This document shows, piece after piece, positions 59,543 through 64,000 of a stretch of 64,000 nucleotides of DNA (position 1 is its first letter; the number at the start of each line of letters is the position of its first letter). Source of the stretch: Candidatus Caldilinea saccharophila (GTDB lineage: Bacteria; Chloroflexota; Anaerolineae; Caldilineales; Caldilineaceae); assembly GCA_016710365.1 (NCBI GenBank), contig JADJVW010000005.1, positions 162,102 to 226,101 of the forward strand. The letters are read 5' to 3'. Below the pieces are notes generated by a model that was not told where the DNA came from, made no database searches, and was given only the letters and a program-made list of their open reading frames with translations. A program made the translations under genes and the position numbers.

Positions 59543-62347
59543 ATGGACATCCAAGACCTCCGCACTCACATCTTCGTCGGCAATGACCTCAACGTGCGCC
59601 TCGAGTTCACCGGCGCCGAACTGGAGGCGATCTTCGAACGCCTGCTGCCGTTGCTGCGCGAACAGAGCCTGACCGTGCGCGACGGCGCGTGCGCGGCGGC
59701 AGCCAGGAGATGACGCTGAGCATGGCGCAGGCTGAAGCGCTGGGTAAGTACCTGGCCGCGCGCCCCGCCATCGAACGCGGCCAACGCGAGGAGCGCTATC
59801 TCACGCGGCTGATCATCGACCCGACCTATCGCCGCTGGACGACGCGCTATGTGGCGCTGACCGGCGGCTACCGCCCCGCGCCACAGCTCGACCCGCGCTA
59901 TCGCGAGGTGCTGGTGCGCGGCGACGGTCCCGCACGCCAGATCGAGCGCCGGCCGCTCAAGGACATCCAGGAGGCGATGGCGCTGCACGCCGTCTTCATC
60001 GTGCTAGCGCGGCCCGGCGCGGGGAAGACGACCGTGCTTGAAAAGATCGCACTGGGGGAGGCGCACCGTGCGCTGTGCGTCGGCGACGCGGCGCGCCTCC
60101 CCTTTTTCGTGCGGCTCGCCGCGCAGAAGCCCGATGAGGACCCGCACGCTTTTCTGGCGCGGCTGTGGCAGATCGAGATGGCCTGCACGCCGGAGGAAGC
60201 CGCAGCCGAGTTGGCGGGGGTGCTCAAGCAGGGACGGCTCTGTCTGCTCTGCGACGCGCTCAACGAAGCGCGCCGCGAGCGCTACGCCGAACGCGTACAG
60301 GAGTGGAAGGCGTTCTGGCGCGGCCTGCCGCCGGGCAACGCCGCGATCTTCACCAGCCGCACGCTCGACTATCAGGGCGACCTGGCCGCGCCGCAGGTCG
60401 AGATCGACGCGCTGACCGACGACCAGATCGAGGAGTTCGCGGGCCGCTATCTCGACGACCCCGCGGCCGGCCGCGCCCTGCGCGACCTGCTCGCCACGCG
60501 CCACGCCGCCCTGCTGCCGCTGGCGCGCACGCCCTACTACCTGCTGCTGATGGTCGAAATCTACGCCGCGGAGCACGACCTGCCCGCCAACCGCGCTCGC
60601 TTGTTCGAGGGTTGGGTGCAGCGTCTCTTTGGCCGCGAGGAGGATCGCAACCATGCCCACTGGCTGCCCGCGGCCGCACAGCACCTGGCGCTGAGCGAGC
60701 TGGCCTACGCCATGCAGGCGCTGGGCGAAGGCACCCTGGTCGACCAGGCCTGGGCGTGCAACGTGCTGCCCGACGCGGTGACGCTGCCCGCGAGTGAGAC
60801 GCAGCCGGCCCCGCAACCCGTCGTCACGCCGCCCGCGGCTGTGCTCGAGCTGGGGCACGGCGCCAGCCTACTGATGACGACCGCCGAGGAGGGGCTGCGC
60901 TTTGTCCATCACCTGCTGCAGGAGTATTTCGCCGCGGAGGCGCTGCTGCGCCGTTTCGCCGCGGGCGAGGATCTCGCGCCGCTGTGGCGCACGCCCTACA
61001 CGCAGAAGGCGATGCCACCCGCGCCGCGCGGGGAGTGGGATCCGCTGCCGCCGCCCCCGCCCACGCGCTGGGAACAGACGACGATCCTGGCCGCCAGCCT
61101 CTATCCCGCGTTGATCGAGGCGGTGACCGCGGTCAACCCGGCGCTGGCCGCGGCGTGCGTGGTGGAGATTGGGAGATTGGAGAGTAAGAGATTGGAGAGT
61201 GAGGAGTCGGAGACTGACCATGCTGTGTCGTCAATCGCTCAATCTCCAATCGCCAATCTCCAATCCCGCATCTCCGCGCTCCTCCTCGACCGGCTGGGCA
61301 GCCCGGCTGTGCATCTGCGCAGCCGCATCGAGGCGGGGTTATGGCTGGGGCGGTTGGGCGACCCGCGCTTTGTGGTGGAGACGGTCAATGACGTGCGTGT
61401 GATCCTGCCGCCCGTGGCAGCGATTGCCGGCGGCAAGGCGACGATCGGCAGCCACTGGCTGGATCGGCTGGCCGACAAGAACGAGAAGCCGCGCCACGAC
61501 GTGAGGCTGGCCGCCTACGCCCTCGGCCGCTATCCGGTCACCAACGCCGAGTTCGCCTGTTTCATGCAGGCGGGCGGCTACGAAGAGGAGACGCTGTGGA
61601 CGGCCGGCGGCCAGTTCTGGCGTCGCGGGGAGCCGGCGCCGGGGGAGAATGACCCGGTGGATTGGTATATGGATCAGTGGCGGCGCAATCGAGAGCGGCC
61701 GCAGCGAATCGATGAACGCCTCAAGCAGAGCGTTTATACGCCGCAGGGCGCCGAGCAGTGGCATCGGTTGATCACCTGGACCGAAGACGAGATAACAGTA
61801 TTGTTCCGTTCCTGGTATCGAACTGGGCAAGTGCGCCGACAGCCCGAATATTGGGACGACGACGCCTTCAACCACCCCAGCCAGCCGGTGGTCGGCGTGA
61901 CGTGGTACGAGGCCATGGCCTATGCGACATGGCTGGCGCGGCTCACGGGTCAGGGCTGGCGGCTGCCGACCGAACCGGAGTGGGAGTGGGCCGCGCCGCG
62001 GCGCGCGTCTATCCCTGGGGCAACCGCTGGGACGCCGATCGCCTCAACAGCCTGGAAGCCGCGTGATGCGCACCACACCGGTGGGCGCGTACCCGCACGG
62101 CGCCACGCCCGACGGGATCTGCGATCTGGCCGGCAACGTGTGGGAGTGGACGGCGACGTGGCAGACCGAGTATCCTTACCGGGCCGATGGGTCGCTGGAA
62201 GACCCCGACCGTCCAGGCATGCGGATTGCCCGCGGCGGCGGCTGGACGGCGGTGCGCAAGATGGTGCGTGGGGGGTTTCGAGTCGGGGGCAATCCCGGGT
62301 ACTGGGACGACTACCTGGGATATCGCCTCGCCAGGACTCTCTCTTGA
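59543..62347 (+). CDS. NACHT NTPase with C-terminal formylglycine-generating-enzyme/C-type lectin fold, putative DGR target, frameshifted
   Basis: Starts MDIQDLRTHIFVGNDLNVRLEFTGAELEAIF at ATG 59543, an N-terminal module of unknown family; one shift near 59690 joins MTLSMAQAEALGKYL. A NACHT domain follows: Walker A FIVLARPGAGKTTVLEKIA, Walker B CLLCDALNEARRE, FTSRTLDY, and FVHHLLQEYFAAE late in the domain. From about residue 600 an FGE-sulfatase fold has LAAYALGRYPVTNAEFACFM, QPVVGVTWYEAMAYATWLA and LPTEPEWEWAA, then shifts near 62000 and 62060, GICDLAGNVWEWTAT and the end IARGGGWTAVRK to LGYRLARTLS. This end is where variable repeats of diversity-generating retroelements sit. A repeat insert (ESKRLESEESETD) lies at 61165-61275. 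Confidence 0.8.
61165..61275. repeat. Inverted repeat of the GAGATTGG family inside the NACHT gene
   Basis: GGGAGATTGGAGAG and related runs pair with CTCCAATCGCCAATCTCC and CCCGC downstream. The reading frame stays open through it. Related sequence is at about 8630-8660. Confidence 0.6.
62215..62347 (+). other. Presumed variable region (VR) of the DGR target
   Basis: The last 40 codons (from about RIARGGGW to ARTLS) match in position and pattern the diversified C-terminal segment of FGE-fold DGR targets (RGGxW... NPGYWDDYLGYRLAR). Assigned by position only because no matching template repeat was found in the window. Confidence 0.4.
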
Positions 62348-62385
62348 GGCAGTTGTCCGCTGTTTGCTGTTGGCTGTTCCCTGTT

Positions 62386-62404
62386 GCGCCGCCGCAGGCG
62401 GCGC
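62386..62404. other. GC-rich hairpin downstream of the presumed VR
   Basis: GCGCCGCC and GGCGGCGC form a perfect 8-bp stem with a 3-base loop, 38 bases after the target stop. DGRs such as that of phage BPP-1 need a short GC hairpin just after the variable repeat. It could also be a terminator, but no T run follows. Confidence 0.5.
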
Positions 62405-62418
62405 GCGAAATTTGAAAA

Positions 62419-62527
62419 AACACAACAACGGATGCGAGGAAACAACGGATTTGGGAGCGGGAGGTGGGAAGTGGTTCTGTCTGGGGCACGATCAAATCCG
62501 CTGTTTGCCTGAATCCGTTGTAGTGTT
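62419..62527. repeat. 33-nt imperfect inverted repeats between NACHT gene and RT
   Basis: 62419-62451 (AACACAACAACGGATG...) and 62495-62527 (...AATCCGTTGTAGTGTT) are imperfect inverted repeats of 33 nt, about 27 positions pairing, with a 43-base loop. The same element occurs once at 39744-39775. Confidence 0.7.
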
Positions 62528-62540
62528 TGCGCACCTGACA

Positions 62541-63622
62541 ATGAAGAGCTATCGCAACCTGTTTCCCGACATTATCGACTTCGCCAATCTTCATGCCGCG
62601 TTTCGCCGCGCCCGGCGTGGCAAGCGGGCGCGGCCGGAGGTCGCAGCCTTCGAGTACGACCTGGAGGAGAATCTCTTTCAGTTGCAGGCGGAACTGCGGG
62701 ACGGCGTCTATCGACCAGGCGCGTATCGCAACTTCTATGTGCGCGAACGCAAGGTGCGGCTGATCAGCGCCGCGCCCTTTCGCGATCGTGTGGTGCATCA
62801 CGCGCTTTGTGCGGTCATCGACCCGCCCCTGGAAGCGCGCTATATCTTTGATGTCTACGCCTGTCGTGTGGGCAAGGGCACGCATCGTGCGCTCGACCGC
62901 TGCCAGCAATTCAGCCGGCGCTATCCCTACGTGCTGCAATGCGACGTGCATCAGTTCTTTCCTGCTATCGACCACGCTATTCTGCGCGCCAAGCTGGCGC
63001 ACCTCATCGCCGACGACTGCGTGCTGGCGCTGGTCGACCAGATCCTGGCGAGCGGTGCGGGTGTGCTGGCGCCGGTCTACACGCCGGAATGGTTCGTTGG
63101 CGACGATCTGCTCACGCCGCTGGCGCGCCCGCGCGGGCTGCCCATCGGCAACCTCACCTCGCAAACGTGGCCAACTTTTATCTCAACTCACTCGATCACT
63201 TTGTCAAGCGCGAGCTCAAGTGTCCCGGCTATGTGCGCTACTGCGACGACTTTCTCCTCTTTGGCGACGATAAGGGTGCGCTGCACGCCTGGAAAACAGG
63301 CGTCGAAGAGCATCTCCACGGGCTGCGGCTCAGTCTTAATTTTCACAAGGCGCAGGTCTACCCGGTGCGCACCGGCGTGCCCTTTCTCGGCTTCCGCGTC
63401 TACCCGACCCATCGCCGGCTGCGCGCCGATAATGTACGGCTGGCGCGGCGGCGGCTGCACCGCCAGCGCGTCCTGCTGCTTGCCGGCCAACTCACGCACG
63501 CCAGGTTTCAGGAGTCGCTGCGCGCCTGGATCGCACATGCCAGCCATGCCGATACATGGCGGCTGCGCCGACGGCTGTTGGCGGAGATGAAGTTCTCGCG
63601 TAGAATGCAAACAAACCGATAG
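62541..63622 (+). CDS. DGR-type reverse transcriptase, one frameshift
   Basis: RNA-dependent DNA polymerase of about 360 codons. The N-terminal region has LEENLFQLQAELRDGVYRPGAYRNFYVRERKVRLISAAPFRDRVVHHALCAVIDPP, then YACRVGKGTHRALDRC, the catalytic Asp pair region YVLQCDVHQFFPAIDH, RGLPIGNLTSQ and, after a shift near 63165 (loss of one G in TGGG is likely), ANFYLNSLDHFVKREL and YVRYCDDFLLFGDD, the YxDD catalytic motif. IGNLTSQ in place of QGxxxSP is a hallmark of diversity-generating retroelement RTs. ATG 62541 has no strong ribosome site. An accessory protein (Avd) was not seen in the window. Confidence 0.85.
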
Positions 63623-63624
63623 AG

Positions 63625-64000
63625 AATATGAACTGACCACAGAGCACGCAGAGAGCACAAAGAAAATGCAGAGAAGAAGGCACAGAAATCTCTGTGCTCT
63701 TTGGGCTCTTTGTGGTGAAAAAGTTGGATAAGGCCACAGAGAACGCAGAGAACACAAAGAAAATGCGGAGAAGAAGGGGCAGAAATCTCTGTGCTCTTTG
63801 GGCTCTTTGTGGCGAAAAAGTTGGATAAGGCCACAGAGAACGCAGAGAGCACAAAGAAAATGCAGAGAAGAAGGGGCAAAAATCTCTGTGCTCTTTGGGC
63901 TCTTTGTGGCGAAAAAGTTGGATAAGGCCACAGAGAACGCAGAGAACACAAAGAAAATGCGGAGAAGAAGGGGCAGAAATCTCTGTGCTCTTTGGGCTCT
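63625..64000. repeat. 97-bp tandem repeat array at the window end
   Basis: GGATAAGGCCACAGAGAACG begins at about 63726, 63823 and 63920, a 97-bp period, with a variant first copy from about 63633. Each unit pairs CCACAGAGAACGCAGAGAAC with GTGCTCTTTGGGCTCTTTGTGG. The array continues beyond the window, so its length is unknown. No template repeat for the RT is visible here. Confidence 0.9.

Noticed and set aside
62348..62540. Template repeat of the DGR between target and RT
   Set aside because: The A-rich part around 62410-62450 does not align with 62215-62347; it is half of an inverted repeat also present at 39.7 kb.

Overview
The window is GC-rich bacterial chromosome, most likely from a member of the Chloroflexota (Anaerolineae/Caldilineae type) and probably a metagenome-assembled contig. 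This is inferred from gene families, from a secreted remnant ending in an FLPL-type motif, and from many dispersed palindromic repeats between genes. About twenty reading frames are broken by single-base shifts. One of them is the essential ligase ligA, so many breaks are probably sequence or assembly errors; the frameshifted genes are listed with full spans.

Layout. 0-4.3 kb: a truncated membrane sensor, then a type III polyketide synthase, an FAD oxidoreductase and a convergent methyltransferase. 4.3-12.8 kb: a palindromic repeat array, tgt, a PstS-like lipoprotein, a Ycf46-like AAA ATPase, photolyase, a membrane protein, a second array built on the same core, and L-lactate dehydrogenase. 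12.8-18.5 kb: a carotenoid/light region with a desaturase, an SRPBCC protein, an SDR and a CarH-like B12 photoreceptor, divergent from phytoene synthase. 18.5-23.1 kb: a pRiA4b ORF-3-type protein, ligA, a DUF1622 protein. 23.2-33.1 kb: a sulfatase island with two arylsulfatases (CSPTR and CTAGR active sites), a SulP transporter, a HAD phosphatase, a methyltransferase and an anaerobic sulfatase-maturating radical SAM enzyme. 33.3-37.1 kb: a DUF4239 protein, then feoA-feoB (FeoB in two overlapping frames) behind an iron-box-like operator. 37.4-43.1 kb: a radical SAM protein, a secreted-protein remnant, glgA, menA, a CofE-like ligase. 43-46 kb: an AbiEii-type toxin/antitoxin pair, an alpha-solenoid protein and a 16S rRNA G1405 methyltransferase homologue. 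46.2-50.5 kb: a second tgt paralogue, smpB, two S41 proteases. 50.6-59.3 kb: a duplicated-domain protein of unknown function, an amidohydrolase, GNAT, a uroporphyrinogen-decarboxylase-like protein, an IS982-like element, a small gene pair, an AMACR-type racemase, DoxX.

The most striking locus is 59.5-63.6 kb. A NACHT NTPase fused to a C-terminal formylglycine-generating-enzyme (C-type-lectin) fold is followed by a reverse transcriptase carrying IGNLTSQ and YCDD motifs. This is the architecture of a diversity-generating retroelement with a conflict-type NTPase as target. A GC hairpin and a large inverted repeat lie between the presumed variable region and the RT. I could not find a template repeat in the window, so mutagenic activity is inferred, not shown.

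No rRNA, tRNA or CRISPR array was recognised.
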